This document shows positions 10,706 through 21,892 of a DNA stretch of 43,017 nucleotides, piece after piece. The stretch lies in assembly GCA_000969725.1 (NCBI GenBank), contig JXSR01S065556.1, one strand, 5' to 3'. Within the stretch, counting starts at the first letter, position 1. The number at the start of each line of letters is the position of its first letter. Source of the stretch: Ophiothrix spiculata (taxonomy: Eukaryota; Echinodermata; Ophiuroidea; Amphilepidida; Ophiotrichidae). The position numbers and the translations under genes were made by a program. The notes under the pieces were generated by a model. The model did no database searches. It was not told the origin of the DNA and saw nothing but the letters and a program-made list of their open reading frames with translations.

Positions 10706-11610
10706 TTAAACCATATACATATCTTCTGAATTAAGAGAAACAGTATACATTTCAATCAACAAAAGTAGATACTTTAATCCGTTTAATATCAACTTCCTGC
10801 AAGCAATTTCATAACGTTGTTCCACGAGCTTGTTTAATATCTTAATGCCAAAAGAATCAATTGCTAAAATAGGATTGTAATCGCAATCTCTGATTTGCAG
10901 TATTTGAAAAATATTGTTATTTATTGTTTTTATCTATTAGTTGTAGACCATTAAACAAGGCAACCTATGTATAGTAATGTGCAACGTTTTTGGAAATAAA
11001 ACTACACCTGATTAGATGATAGCAAAGTGATATCGTCAAACACGACCTAAAACCAACTAACAAGCAAACAAAGAGACAGATAAACAATCAATCATACAAA
11101 AAACACGAGCCATACCATCATGCAAATTTCAATTTTGTTTCCCTACACGTTGATGCCAAATCTAATGGGCAACATATTAAAGACTGAGGGCCTTATTTCA
11201 AATTATCTTTAAGCTCCTATTATTGGTGATGGATCAATTTCCCAATTGTCTGTCTAATAAATTTGATAATGAAGCCGTTAGTACTATATTGAATATATCA
11301 TGCCTTTAATATAAAACTACTGCATCATAAAACGTTATTAATAGAAATTCACGTCGGCGATGTTAATTTATTGTGCACAATGCATCTTCGAATAACCAAG
11401 GAACTTGCCGCAGGTAGTAGCTTTCAAAATACAGAAATCAGTTGTCGCTTTATATAATGAAAATAATTATCATGATGAAAGGAAATTACATGTCCTTGAT
11501 ACTTTTTGTAAAGGAAGCGTATTATGCCAGGCGCATTACCGATGAGATGAATATTACGGAAACGATGGTGTGTATACGGTCGTAAATTCAACTCATATAA
11601 TAGCTACTAG
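10706..11610 (+). repeat. 0.8-kb module M3
   Basis: This is the third copy of the module and nearest to M1. Shared landmarks are GAATTAAG.GAAACAGTATA, TATCGTCAAACACGACCTAA, GGAACTTGCCGCAGGTAGTA and TTCAAAATACAGAAATCAGT. The alignment with copy A continues past the module to the repeat-like line GTGGAATTCCATGGTTGTGA at 11761, just before the N gap. Confidence 0.82.
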
Positions 11611-11816
11611 GTATAATAATATTGAGATATAAAAAACCTATTGCAATTTGCATTTTATTACAATTGATTCCTTAGAAAAAACTGCGTTGTAAAGATATCT
11701 TCTTATTCAAAAACTTACTTGAAAATACCCAGTGGCGTAGCCAGAAGGGGGAGGGGAAGGGTGGAATTCCATGGTTGTGAAAAGGTATGGTTGTGGAACT
11801 CCTAGTGGAACTGTTA

Positions 11817-12256
11817 NNNNNNNNNNNNNNNNNNNNNNNNNNNNNNNNNNNNNNNNNNNNNNNNNNNNNNNNNNNNNNNNNNNNNNNNNNNNNNNNNNNN
11901 NNNNNNNNNNNNNNNNNNNNNNNNNNNNNNNNNNNNNNNNNNNNNNNNNNNNNNNNNNNNNNNNNNNNNNNNNNNNNNNNNNNNNNNNNNNNNNNNNNNN
12001 NNNNNNNNNNNNNNNNNNNNNNNNNNNNNNNNNNNNNNNNNNNNNNNNNNNNNNNNNNNNNNNNNNNNNNNNNNNNNNNNNNNNNNNNNNNNNNNNNNNN
12101 NNNNNNNNNNNNNNNNNNNNNNNNNNNNNNNNNNNNNNNNNNNNNNNNNNNNNNNNNNNNNNNNNNNNNNNNNNNNNNNNNNNNNNNNNNNNNNNNNNNN
12201 NNNNNNNNNNNNNNNNNNNNNNNNNNNNNNNNNNNNNNNNNNNNNNNNNNNNNNNN
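11817..12256. other. Assembly gap (440 N)
   Basis: All bases are N. The gap starts inside the stretch homologous to 2262 of copy A (after AACTGTTA) and ends before unmatched sequence at 12257. In copy A this interval precedes and includes the mariner element at 2388-3398, so a repeat may have broken the assembly. Any open frame that crosses the gap is an artefact. Confidence 0.99.
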
Positions 12257-12856
12257 ATTTACCAGATAAAAGATCAAACAAAGCTCCTAGATATAATTTA
12301 ATACATATTAAAAGAGAAACAATTTCATCAAAAATAATTTGTTTAGCCATCACAGGTGTAGAAACAAGATTTGTTTAAGAAACTAGAAACATTGTTTTCA
12401 CACCACTTTTTTCGCCGGCGAAATAAATTAAAGTAAGTAAAGAATTGCAATTTCCTCCAATATTCCTCATAATTATTGAAAACTACTTGTAGAATATATT
12501 ACTATAAACATGTTCTATCGATTTAAGTAGAAAAATATGTAGGCAAAAAATCAGTGGGAAGAATCTAGGCCAGTCCCTTTAACTTGCCCGATTGACCAAC
12601 AGATTGCAGTAATTGGTTATTAATGCATATCGTTTGACCATATTGTACCATGCCGGAGACGTCTCCATCCATGATTACTTAAAGATACGAACAGCAACCG
12701 TCAGACAATGAAAACAACAAGATTAATTTTCAAGGACACTTTCTTAAATCTTGAAAGAAATTTTCACCCAACAATAAAAGGCCATTTCACAATTAATTGA
12801 TAAATCGACGCATCTATACTTTGAAGATCTGTTAAATAATATCATAAAATTGTTTA

Positions 12857-13427
12857 ATCCTGGTCAAGGTTATGAATTTTATTCAAGTCTCGGCTCTTAT
12901 GAGGGGCAAAACAATTTGCGGGTGATCTAAGGATATATTCATAATACCATGTTAATTTTCCTTCTTTGGTTTCCCTTGTGAGGTTTAAAATTCTTTTTTT
13001 ATTCCAATTATTCGTGGGAATACTGGTATAATGAAACCGAGTGTCTTCCATCACAGGTGTAGCAGGAATGTAAGACCCCGTTCTTATTGTACAATACAGG
13101 CTAACAACTCTCACGCAACATTAGTTTCACGCTTTACTCCGTGTGGTCTATGGAAGGCGGACTACCATTTCAGGGGGACTAAGATTCCTTTCACACCGAT
13201 TCTAATTTAACTGTATGGAATAAGTCAATCGCAATCAATGATTTATTGATCACCCATGTACAAGTACATTTTTTGTTTTTTACGCGATTGAAATGTAGCT
13301 AGGATACTCAGTCAAACGGATCCTGTATTTCATTACACCAGTATCTCAATATCAATCTTGACATATTGTCAATAGCACTAAATCGTGTATATCTCTATGT
13401 AAAAAGAGAAGATAAATAAATATTATA
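12857..13427. repeat. 571-bp insert specific to copy B
   Basis: Copy A reads continuously across this point (TGAAATTGTTT then CTCAAAGTTACAGAA, near 3815-3830). Copy B has 571 extra bases between the same two strings. No TIR, long target duplication, poly-A tail or coding domain was recognised. The minus-strand frame at 12854-13114 has no recognisable family. The insert is either an unclassified transposon fragment or sequence lost from copy A. Confidence 0.6.
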
Positions 13428-14346
13428 CTCAAAGTTACAGAAAGCATGTTGTTATTTTAACCTACCTGTTAACAACATTGAAATTAAGCCAGTAAGAAAA
13501 AATCCTGTAAATATGCCATTATAAGAGTCATCTTACATGTTAATCACATTACAACAAATTCCTTTACAGTGGTTATACAATCTGCATAGCAACTGACCGC
13601 TCTTATTTGTCATTAATATCTAATAAAATAAAGGATAAATGTTTTTTCCTGGAATTTACCATCTCTTGTTTTTTTTCATTTTCTGACATTTTACATGCAA
13701 GATGTCTCTTTTTGTTATTTTGCTGATTGTATTGTCAAAAATTAATAGAGAATTATCAAAACTTATTTATTAAGTTAGATATATTTGATTTATCTTTAAA
13801 ATAAGATATATAAAAAATGATATCAAGAACGTCGGTATAGATTATTTTTCCGTTCTATCGTATGTTCCTTTTCCAGTTTCTTCGTACATATTGCTACTTA
13901 GTAAACTCAAGACATCGACTGTAGGCTTGGGATGGATATAAATCTGCAAAGTATGTGTTAAAAGCAAATGGAAACTCTTGCTCTAGGCTATAAATCTTGA
14001 TTCTGATGCAACGCTAAGGATACATTATACCGAAACTTTAAGTGGTCCATGTTGTACTGTAACAAATATTGCAAAGGTGAGATACACAATTTACACCACC
14101 ACACACACAAAAAACAAAAACAAAAAAAACATAGTCCCATGAAAAAATAACCAGTGTCGATACATTGAACGGTAAAAAAAGAATTAAATAAATAAATAAA
14201 AACACTAGCACGCAAATGAAAGCATAATTATATTGGTGTTTTCTAAAATATTCGTACTAACATATTTATATGAAATTAAGTTATGGGTGAGTCATGCTGG
14301 TTTTTGATTCAGCTTGATTCAATAATGAATGCTAAAGATATTTAAA

Positions 14347-14584
14347 TGCACCATTTGATTCTCGGGGTTGGGGCATGAAAGTCGCCGCAAAAAATCTTGA
14401 TCTAAAGACAAAGAGAAAAACAACAACTTTATACAGCTTGTTATAAAAACAAAGAAAATCATATAAAAAAAACAATTAAAAAAATCTTTCCGCCTGATGC
14501 GAAAAAACAATCTCGCCGTCTTCGGCCAAAAACCCAACTTTACTCGACTCCAACGTCCATGCCCCCTGAGAATCAAGTGGTGCA
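14347..14584. mobile_element. Small TIR element (MITE), 238 bp
   Basis: The left end TGCACCATTTGATTCTCGGG pairs with the right end, whose reverse complement reads TGCACCACTTGATTCTCAGG. The pairing continues imperfectly into GGGGCATG on both sides. It has no coding capacity; the minus-strand frame across it is a by-product. The target-site duplication is not clear, so the superfamily cannot be named. Confidence 0.8.
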
Positions 14585-15377
14585 CACCGTATGTTTGGGC
14601 TAATTACATCCAAGAAAGTGCTGGACGAAAGTTGAGTTAATTCAATGCTGTGAGAAATCAGAAACTATTAATATGGGAAATGTATTTGTTTAGTACATCT
14701 GGCTCGACCTGGTTTCTTTCGAAGTCACATATATTTAGATAGCAACCTACTTGTCCGATGTATTGTTATGGATGTTTGTTTCATATTGCTAGACTAAATT
14801 CAATGCCGTTGAATTTGTAAAACCTATAAAATTACTGCATCTGACCTAAACCTGATTCTTTATTATACGACAATAATACGATCCTTTTGAGGATCATGAA
14901 CTGAGAATCTTACACTGTGCTTGATTCACATTTTTGTTTCTTTGCAACATAAATATTTAAATCGAATTCTACAATTTAGATCTTTCAATATATCTCTATG
15001 TTACGTTGAAAAAATATCTCAAGGTTTTTTGCATCTGTGCTTGACGAGCTAACGCTTAACATAGGAAATACAATTTGACAGTCTGTTGTAGCGCTGCTTG
15101 ACAGAGATGTTTGAAGTTTAACGAATGAGCTATAGAATATGCCACTCGGTATTAATAACAGATGGCCTTGCTCTGCCATTTTGCCTTGGGGCATTAAAGT
15201 ATGATATGACTATATACATAGTTATCTATGCACATAATAGCAAGTACAGGAAAAAAATATGCACATGTGGAATATTCTCTTTGTGTAGATATGGGGATTT
15301 TTACTTTGAGATGTATTGGCATTTACAATATCTTCTAATAATCTTCATGGTCGTAGGATAAAACTCATTTATACATA

Positions 15378-16223
15378 CACGGTTGCTCATATAGTTGGAA
15401 TAAAAATATTGTTACCACTTTTGTATGTAAAGGTCAATTTGTGATGAAAATATCTGGAAACTTATGTTGCTTATGGTCAGATTTGATAGGTAATCTTGTT
15501 TGGTGTGAAATGGAACTCCGGATATGATCAATTTTCTCATGCACTGGTAAGGGGGCAACAACAATAATGGGTCAAAAACATGATTTTTAGGTCAAATTTG
15601 ATTTGACCCCGCCTTGTTTAAGGTCACTTCTCTACTCAAGTTGAGTGGTCATATGGAATGTATATCTGTAGCAAAGCACAAAATGACCCTTCAACGCCCC
15701 TCAATTTACAAAAATAGGGTTTTGGTAAACGTGGAATGGTCCCTGACGGTATATGACATCTTCAAAACCTTTTAAAAGATGTCGTAAGCCGCCGGGAACC
15801 ATTCCACGTTCACTACAACCCTATTTTTGTAAATTGAGGGGCGTTGAAGGATCATTTTGTGCTTTGCTTCCAAGCATTTTCTTGGCTCAGTCAAGCGTGA
15901 CAAAGACATTCACTCACCTGCTTATCACTCTACTACAGAAAAACATTTTAGATGACCACGCAACTTGAGTAGAGAAGTGACCTTAAACAAGGCGGGGTCA
16001 AATCAAGTTTGACCTAAACAACACGTTTTTGACTCATTTTTGTTGTTGCCCCTTACCTACATGAGAAAATGGATCACATTCGGAGTTCCATTTCACACCC
16101 AATAAGATTACCTATCAAATCTGGCCAAAATCAACATAAGTTTCCAGATATTTTCATTATAAATTGACCTTTACATAAAAAAGTAGTAACAATATTTTTA
16201 TTCAAACTATATGAGCAACCGTG
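15378..16223. mobile_element. Large foldback MITE with arms of about 370-420 bp, TA-flanked
   Basis: The element is 846 bp between two TA dinucleotides (15376-15377 and 16224-16225). It is almost one giant palindrome. CACGGTTGCTCATATAGTTG at the left mirrors the right end, and the arms pair nearly to the middle (GACATC near 15758, GATGTC near 15777). Arm pairs include CCATTCCACGTT, CCTCAATTTACAAAAATAGG and CCCCGCCTTGTTTAAGGTCA. The right arm carries about 100 unpaired bases near 15870-15965. The TA target suggests mobilisation by a Tc1/mariner-type transposase. A transcript through it would form a long hairpin. Reading frames within it are not conserved proteins. Confidence 0.9.
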
Positions 16224-16595
16224 TAATAAGTATAAACTAAACAAACATCTTAATGTCCAATTGATTACAACAGATGCTTAACTCGGATTGTCTATTTGAA
16301 ATTCCATGAGTTATAATTATTCTCTTGGTGAATTTGATTATGCAGTATAATATTACATGTACCATGATTTATGCAGTATATCACCATAAAACAGAATTAC
16401 TACTTCTTGATTTAAGATGTGAATCTGGTTAGTGATAAATTTTGCTTTTGTTTTGTGCCCTATATAATTTTTAGTATTTCACATGAATTTTATTAACTAC
16501 AGTTGCTTTTAATGAACTGTCGTTAATTAAATTCTTATATAGACAGCATAAGCGACATATATTTTAAACCTTGTAAGTGAGTACTCTAATCTTGC

Positions 16596-16706
16596 ATGAA
16601 AATAATCTTAATCATGTCTTTAGTTCCTTTGATACCAGCAGATCGGACATTGTCTCCATTTGCACCTTGTGTTGAATTAGTTGCGTGGAAGTTTGGCCAA
16701 AATTGA
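16596..16706 (+). pseudogene. Decayed GALNT exon 1 relic
   Basis: The stretch 16612-16666 aligns to 22944-23010 of the true exon 1, with one 12-base (in-frame) deletion. In the same frame it reads IMSLVPLIPADRTLSPFAP against VMSFAPFLVMIISRDQTLSP followed by FAP in the real exon. TLSPFAP is kept exactly. An ATG at 16596 opens a 36-codon frame with a hydrophobic start that stops at TGA 16704-16706. The arginine/lysine-rich cytosolic tail and most of the membrane anchor are gone. No splice donor like AAG/GTAAGT follows, so it cannot act as a first exon of the gene. It lies in a block that also matches the upstream flank of exon 1, which supports duplication rather than chance. A retained small ORF is possible but unlikely. 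Confidence 0.72.
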
Positions 16707-17159
16707 GATACATTATACGTTTAATAGCCGATTCAAAGTAGGTCTAACATCAAATCTATTTTTTGGTTTAGTTTTCATTCTTTCAACGAGAAAAAACATT
16801 GACACTGTAATATTTATATTCAAATACTTCCCTCTAAGTATGTTTCCAGTTGATATAACTCAAAATAAATCAAACTGAAATTGCCTTGTGTTAAAAATAG
16901 ATAGAGCTTGTTTTTAGTTTATTTTCTTAACATTTGAATGTTAATTTGGAATTACTATCATTTGATATATTCTCAAGAATTCGTTAATATTTAAGGTACT
17001 AATGTCCCGTATTAACATAGTCTGATTACAACACGTTCTTTCAACCAGAAAGACTAAAGCATTAATTGTTAACATTTAATTCGAGCACAAAAGCATTGAC
17101 GCTTTGCAACTACATGTATGCACCTTCTGTATGTCTTAAATTTTTACTATCTGTAACAG

Positions 17160-17885
17160 AAATTTAACTTACGAATCAATCGTAATCATATACACCTCAG
17201 TCCCCAGGAGTTAATTCCATCCGTTTAATATCGACTTCTTCCACGCGATTTTACAATAAGATTCCACTAGACTGATGATTATCGTTTAACTTAATCTTTT
17301 CCTTGTAAATGGTGGTTTAGTAACTCAAGAAATTAAATAAGAATAGATAAGGATTGAATGAGTTCTAAAATTAAATGTTTACCATTATCACAAGACAAGT
17401 CAATTTAATTTAATTCGGGCTTTATCAATGGAATACGACGATGAACAGGAGGTGTTATTCCAAATACAAAACTTTAAAAATACATTACTGACCCCATAAT
17501 CATCTCTATTTATTAAGTATATATAGTAGTAAATATAATTGCTTGCATCATTTCAGTTCATGCCTTTAAGCTCTTTGCAACGAATTATGATGGTAAATTC
17601 AAGGTTGCAGATCCGTATGCTCTTACTAATAGGGACATTAACGTTCTGTAAATGTATTGGAATTAACAAAACCCACGAATCATGAAATGTTATAATATAA
17701 ATACAAACTCGTTATAGCAACCAATGTTTATTTATTGCATGCACAAATTAGTCTTTAAATGGTCAGTCAATTTGCTGCATGTAATACATTGCAAAAACAC
17801 ACAATTGTTTGTCGCTTCATTTAATGTAAATAATTACAATAATAATTGGAAATTTAATGTCCTTGATATGTTAATATCATGATTG
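17160..17885 (+). repeat. 0.8-kb module M4
   Basis: This is the fourth copy of the module, nearest to M2. From CCCAGGAGTTAATTCCATCC through CGATTTTACAATAAGATTCC the two are almost identical. The 3' end is shortened relative to M2: after TGTCCTTGATA it jumps to the equivalent of about 5060 (AGAAAGCAAA.TATA). This indicates a deletion of roughly 150 bases. Confidence 0.78.
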
Positions 17886-20580
17886 TATTAAACTTCAGAA
17901 AGCAAAGTATATGAATTTTATAAAGGTGAGGCACAAAAATTACAGAAAAGTAAGAATGTGTCACTCAGTTAGTAATATAAAATTCATACAGTAATCAAGT
18001 TGATTCATTTGGTTCAAGTTGATTTCTACTTTTATGGATGTAGTCAACTTTAATTTTTTCAAAGTGAACATGCATCAGCGAATTTAGGTCGAAATACGTT
18101 ATCCTATCGCTAACGCAATTTAGAACCAATAGATGTATCTCATTTATCTAATCTTTATTGATAGTTAGGATAAAGCAGATGCATTCAATATGGAATCATT
18201 ACCTTTGTTATTTCCGTTCTCTTAAGCTAGGTTTAATTGTGTTATACGTTCATTGATCTTTGGATAGCCCAAAGTGCGCAATTTGATGTTTTTTACACTG
18301 ATATAACACTGGCGACTTCTTTATTTCCCCTGTACAGCACTTAGACACTAAAACCTGCCACATTACCCGATGTATTGTCAATTAGATTTTATTTCTCTTT
18401 AATATCGGATTTAACTTTGCTTCCTGTTCGTAAAATGGGTGGATATCTCATATAATTTAAGGGGGGAAAGCACCTTACTGAATTTTATGTTTTTGCAAGT
18501 TATTTTGTACAAGTACTTTTTAACAAAGTGCTTAAAGTTAATGAAAGTATACATTACCAGAAAGGAATTTTCACAAGGAACATGATGGTGATTTTGTTTT
18601 TTGACCAAAGATCACAGTTTTTGAGAAAATCACAAAAAACACATTTTTTGGCAATTTGGGCTTCCACACTCTTAATAGGCAACATCGTGATACTTTTTTT
18701 TTTGTCAATGAAAAGCAGAAAAGTATAAGGAAAGCTTCAATTTTATATATAATACGAAATTCAAAGTTTAATGGTTGAAAGTCGGTTTGTAAAATGACAA
18801 AAAATTGGTCCTCTTTAGCGTTATTTAACACCTGATGTCGTCTTACCTAAAACATTTGATACTGTTTTGCCAAGAATCATTTGGATAACTGATGTTTTTA
18901 CACACCAGGTTCCTAATCCTTAGTTTCATGATTTCAACTAATCTGAGAATCAAAAGAGTTACGCATATTTGATATATTTCAACTTTCCCCATTATAATTG
19001 CAAAATCCTGAACACCCGTGATGTCAACAATCTGTATAATGCAATCTATTTATTATGAGATTACTTTCCATGATTGACCATGGGTTTGCAATCATTTGTA
19101 ATGAATTTCGCGCTTGGCCATATGTAGTTGTAATTATGTCCAATGAGTATGGAGAGTAGTAGACAAACAACGCATTTACGCCAATGAAAAGTTTTCATCC
19201 TGGCATGCTCAATAAGGAAACAAAATATTTAGAGAGTATCACAGTTAAGTACATCTCGTCATATTGAATATTGCCTATTACTAGTTTTCAAATGAAATGC
19301 AAATGAAAACGTGAATTATACAAACACAACTAAATTGTTTCTTTTAATTTCAAAAGGGCCATACGTATAATCATACGTATAATTTTACGACACGCAGACA
19401 CACATTTCTGATTGCATTTGCATATGGTTGTACTTAAACATATTGAACGCATAACCGTTGCTTTTTGATGTGGTTACCATTGAGTCAATCCATTTTTCAT
19501 CAACTAATGAAAATTCATCAATAACTGTATTGAGTGTGTTGAGGAAATACATATTACCTAGTCATGCTACCACTAAACACTTCATCTTCTATCTTTTCAT
19601 ATTTCAATTTTTCACCTCTATAACAATGATTAGGGTGAGGGATTTCATCAACCCCTTTAGCCAACAGGAATATTCAATGGTGCATCTTCGCCAATTTAAC
19701 CCATGTCTGTTTATGTTATCCTTAGATAACTGATGAAGATTGGTACTTTTAAATTTCGATGAATATTGACTACCTTTTGTCCATTTTTATATATTAAACC
19801 TTTGATTGATGAGGAGTCGGAAAAGGGGTGTTTTAAATAGTATACGATTTAATTTGCATCAAATAACGTCACCAAATTCAATGTATTATTTTCTACTTAG
19901 AATTGATCGCGGCTGTACAGAATACGTGTCTATTGAGCATAGAGAATAAGGTTGATTAAGCAGACACGTGTTTAAGTTTGACATTTGGTAATTCATTTTT
20001 GCTACTGCCTTGTTTGTTGTCAGTAAACAACGATTAAAGAGCTAGCCATTGTACTACAATCATTGTCAAAATTACTTGAAGCAAAACGTTAAAATCGCTA
20101 CTTTAAAATGTCGTAATTTTGTTGTAATTCTTTTGCTAATTGCTAATTTCGCTGAAAACGGAAACATTTTAATAAAGGAAATTTAGGCTAACACTCTAAG
20201 CTCTAAAACTGTTCCAAATCCCTTTGGCCCGAATTTATACTTTGCAGAAGACTTCGGGAAGGCCATGAAAAAGTATAAATTATTTAATAAAGATAACAAA
20301 AAAACTGTTTGACGCCAAAGTGATATATGCCACTTTTACAGTGTGATATCCATGTGAAAGGCTCACATCTGCTCACGATCTTGTCACAAGGCAAGCCATT
20401 CACTCATTGTTTTCCTCAAAAAGTTCATCTTTCCTATATTTTTATGTAAAAAATACAAAAAGTGTGCTTTTAACTTTAAGCAGATATACTGTTTTAGTTG
20501 CAAATACTGTATAGAGTAAATGTATACTGATATTGCTTAAAAGGCCACATATTTAGAACTTAAAAAATATATGTTTGTGG
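17886..20580. other. Non-coding body of duplication copy B
   Basis: This collinear counterpart of about 5060-9340 in copy A contains no gene. Small differences include: no TTAA element near 18075-18125; a short insertion of about 80 bases near 19470-19550; and a 159-bp insertion at 19604-19762 between two copies of ATATT. The frame at 19458-19733 lies mostly inside these inserts and is not conserved in copy A. The islands at 19037-19145, 19330-19432 and 19905-20115 are the strongly conserved partners of those described in copy A. Confidence 0.65.
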
Positions 20581-20582
20581 TG

Positions 20583-20827
20583 ACCTGCTCCCATGAAACC
20601 CAGACAAAGTTGGGAAAATTATTTCTCTGATTTGTCCATATTAAAAATGCTGAAATTACAAGCTTTAAAATGATGTATCAGTTGTCAACATTGCTCAACC
20701 TTTTGCCCATGAAAAATCAAAATTTCCCTAGAAAATTCCTTTGTTTTCTATTGATTTCAGACAAGTTTATTGGGCTGTAAGTCCATAATTGTTCTTGCTA
20801 CTTTGTCCGGGTTTCTTGGGAGCAGGT
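20583..20827. mobile_element. MITE of about 245 bp with 8-9-bp target duplication
   Basis: The left end ACCTGCTCCCATGAAACCCA and the reverse complement of the right end (ACCTGCTCCCAAGAAACCCG) match over about 27 bases. Flanking TGTTTGTG at the left and TATTTGTG at the right look like an imperfect 8-base target duplication, as made by hAT elements. Copy A has one such segment uninterrupted (TATGTTTATGTG near 9335), which confirms an insertion in copy B. No coding capacity. Confidence 0.8.
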
Positions 20828-21251
20828 ATATATTTGTGTTTTCGAACTAAACTTCTGGCAACAATAAAAAATATAAATTGTGATTGCGAATATGGAAGCT
20901 ATTAAAATAACGGAATCGTATTATAGTTATCACACCTGTTTCCATTTACATAAACATCTGAGAAATATGAATTAGGAATATTTTATTAGCACCCAGAGCA
21001 GTGCTCAAAAGATACAAATTACACCATGCTTGATCATGAAATAATGCGTTTAGTTCACTTGACACAGTCCTCGTTGATAAATTGGAAAAAATATGCCTCA
21101 GTGGAGTTGTGTTTATGTAAATTGTCATTAAAGCTGCAAATACGAAATATCATTCTGCTTCTAGTAATATAAATTCGATTCTTCCATGCACGACAACTAA
21201 AATATGTAAATTATCTATCTATCACACTATATGATTTATCGTACACATAGG

Positions 21252-21315
21252 GAGCGTTCGAGGGAGAGTTCGCGAACTTTGTAGAGCGTTCGAGGGAGAG
21301 TTCGCGAACTTTGTA
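21252..21315 (+). repeat. Perfect 2 x 32-bp tandem repeat with GTTCGCGAAC palindrome
   Basis: GAGCGTTCGAGGGAGAGTTC followed by GCGAACTTTGTA occurs twice in direct succession with no differences. Each unit contains the perfect palindrome GTTCGCGAAC. Copy A has only one diverged partial unit (AGAGTTCGTGAACTT near 9780), so the doubling is recent and specific to copy B. It is the most CpG-rich spot in this neighbourhood. Confidence 0.9.
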
Positions 21316-21494
21316 GGTGTTGTTGCCTATAATGTGTCATGCAAAACAGTCGTATTCATATTTATTTCTGATTTTTAAAATAGTGTATGCCTTATTGTTA
21401 CAACATTATGTTGCTATGGGAAAATCAAACACGTTGAGTCTAAATCTTACGTTCTGAGCCGCACAGTTAATCCTTCAATTTCTGAAATATGTTA

Positions 21495-21892
21495 TGCTTT
21501 GTAACTCAACATCCAATAATTAAATCCATATACAATAGGCCAAAAAGAGGCCTACAATAGACCCACAATGACCAAAAAAAAATCATTTTGTGCCATTTTT
21601 GGCAATATTTCAAAAAGTAAGTCAAAAAACAAATAATTGAGAAATGCGTTCCTAGACTTGTGTTTCTAGATTCAAACAAAACCATTTGAGGACCAACTTT
21701 TATATTTTTCAAAATTTAGTTAGGTTGTCTACAAATGTTGTGGACCAAGGACAAGGGTTTTTTGGAACTTTGGTCCAAAATCATACATTTTGGTCCAAAG
21801 CTGACCTAACCATCGTCTTCTTCATGAACATCCATTTCTAGAAATGTATACTTTTAAATGGATTTAATTATCGGTTGCTGAGTTACAAAGCA
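21495..21892. mobile_element. TA-flanked MITE, 398 bp
   Basis: TGCTTTGTAACTCAACATCC at the left and the reverse complement of the right end (TGCTTTGTAACTCAGCAACC) start TIRs of about 35 bp that continue through AATAATTAAATCC or GATAATTAAATCC. TA lies immediately outside both ends (21493-21494 and 21893-21894). It contains short internal repeats such as AGGCC..GGCCT and TTTTGGTCCAAA. It is non-autonomous. It sits between the end of duplication copy B and the GALNT 5' flank. Confidence 0.85.

Larger units (their letters stand above)
13740..17155 (+). repeat. 3.4-kb block in copy B resembling GALNT 5' flank and exon 1
   Basis: Copy A runs without interruption from the equivalent of 13740 to the equivalent of 17160 (near 4160), so this block is present in B only. 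Parts of it match the 5' side of the GALNT gene. 15000-15200 matches 22135-22330 (AATTTGACAG.., GCCACTCGGTATTAATAACA and AACAGATG are shared). 15265-15320 matches 22395-22450 (GTGGAATATTCT). 16330-16350 resembles 22627-22650 (GGATTTGATTAT.CAG). 16596-16706 matches exon 1. The order is the same in both places. Two TIR elements (14347-14584 and 15378-16223) inserted into it. It looks like a duplicated, now dead, promoter plus first exon. Confidence 0.75.
10706..21440 (+). repeat. Segmental tandem duplication, copy B
   Basis: This is the second copy of the 1195-9900 segment, in the same orientation. It is longer (about 10.7 kb) because it contains a 440-base gap of unknown sequence, an insert at 12857-13427, a 3.4-kb block at 13740-17155 carrying GALNT exon 1-like DNA, a 159-bp insert at 19604-19762 flanked by ATATT, a MITE at 20583-20827 and a 32-bp tandem repeat at 21252-21315. 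Alignment with copy A ends shortly after GTGTCATGCAAA near 21345, or at latest near 21440. Confidence 0.88.

Noticed and set aside
11672..12353. Four long open frames of 160-201 codons on both strands
   Set aside because: They are open only because they cross the 440-base N gap. The real residues at either side show no protein similarity.
18411..18831. Overlapping 65-86-codon frames on both strands
   Set aside because: They oppose each other in low-complexity AT-rich DNA and are not conserved in duplication copy A (around 6180-6360).
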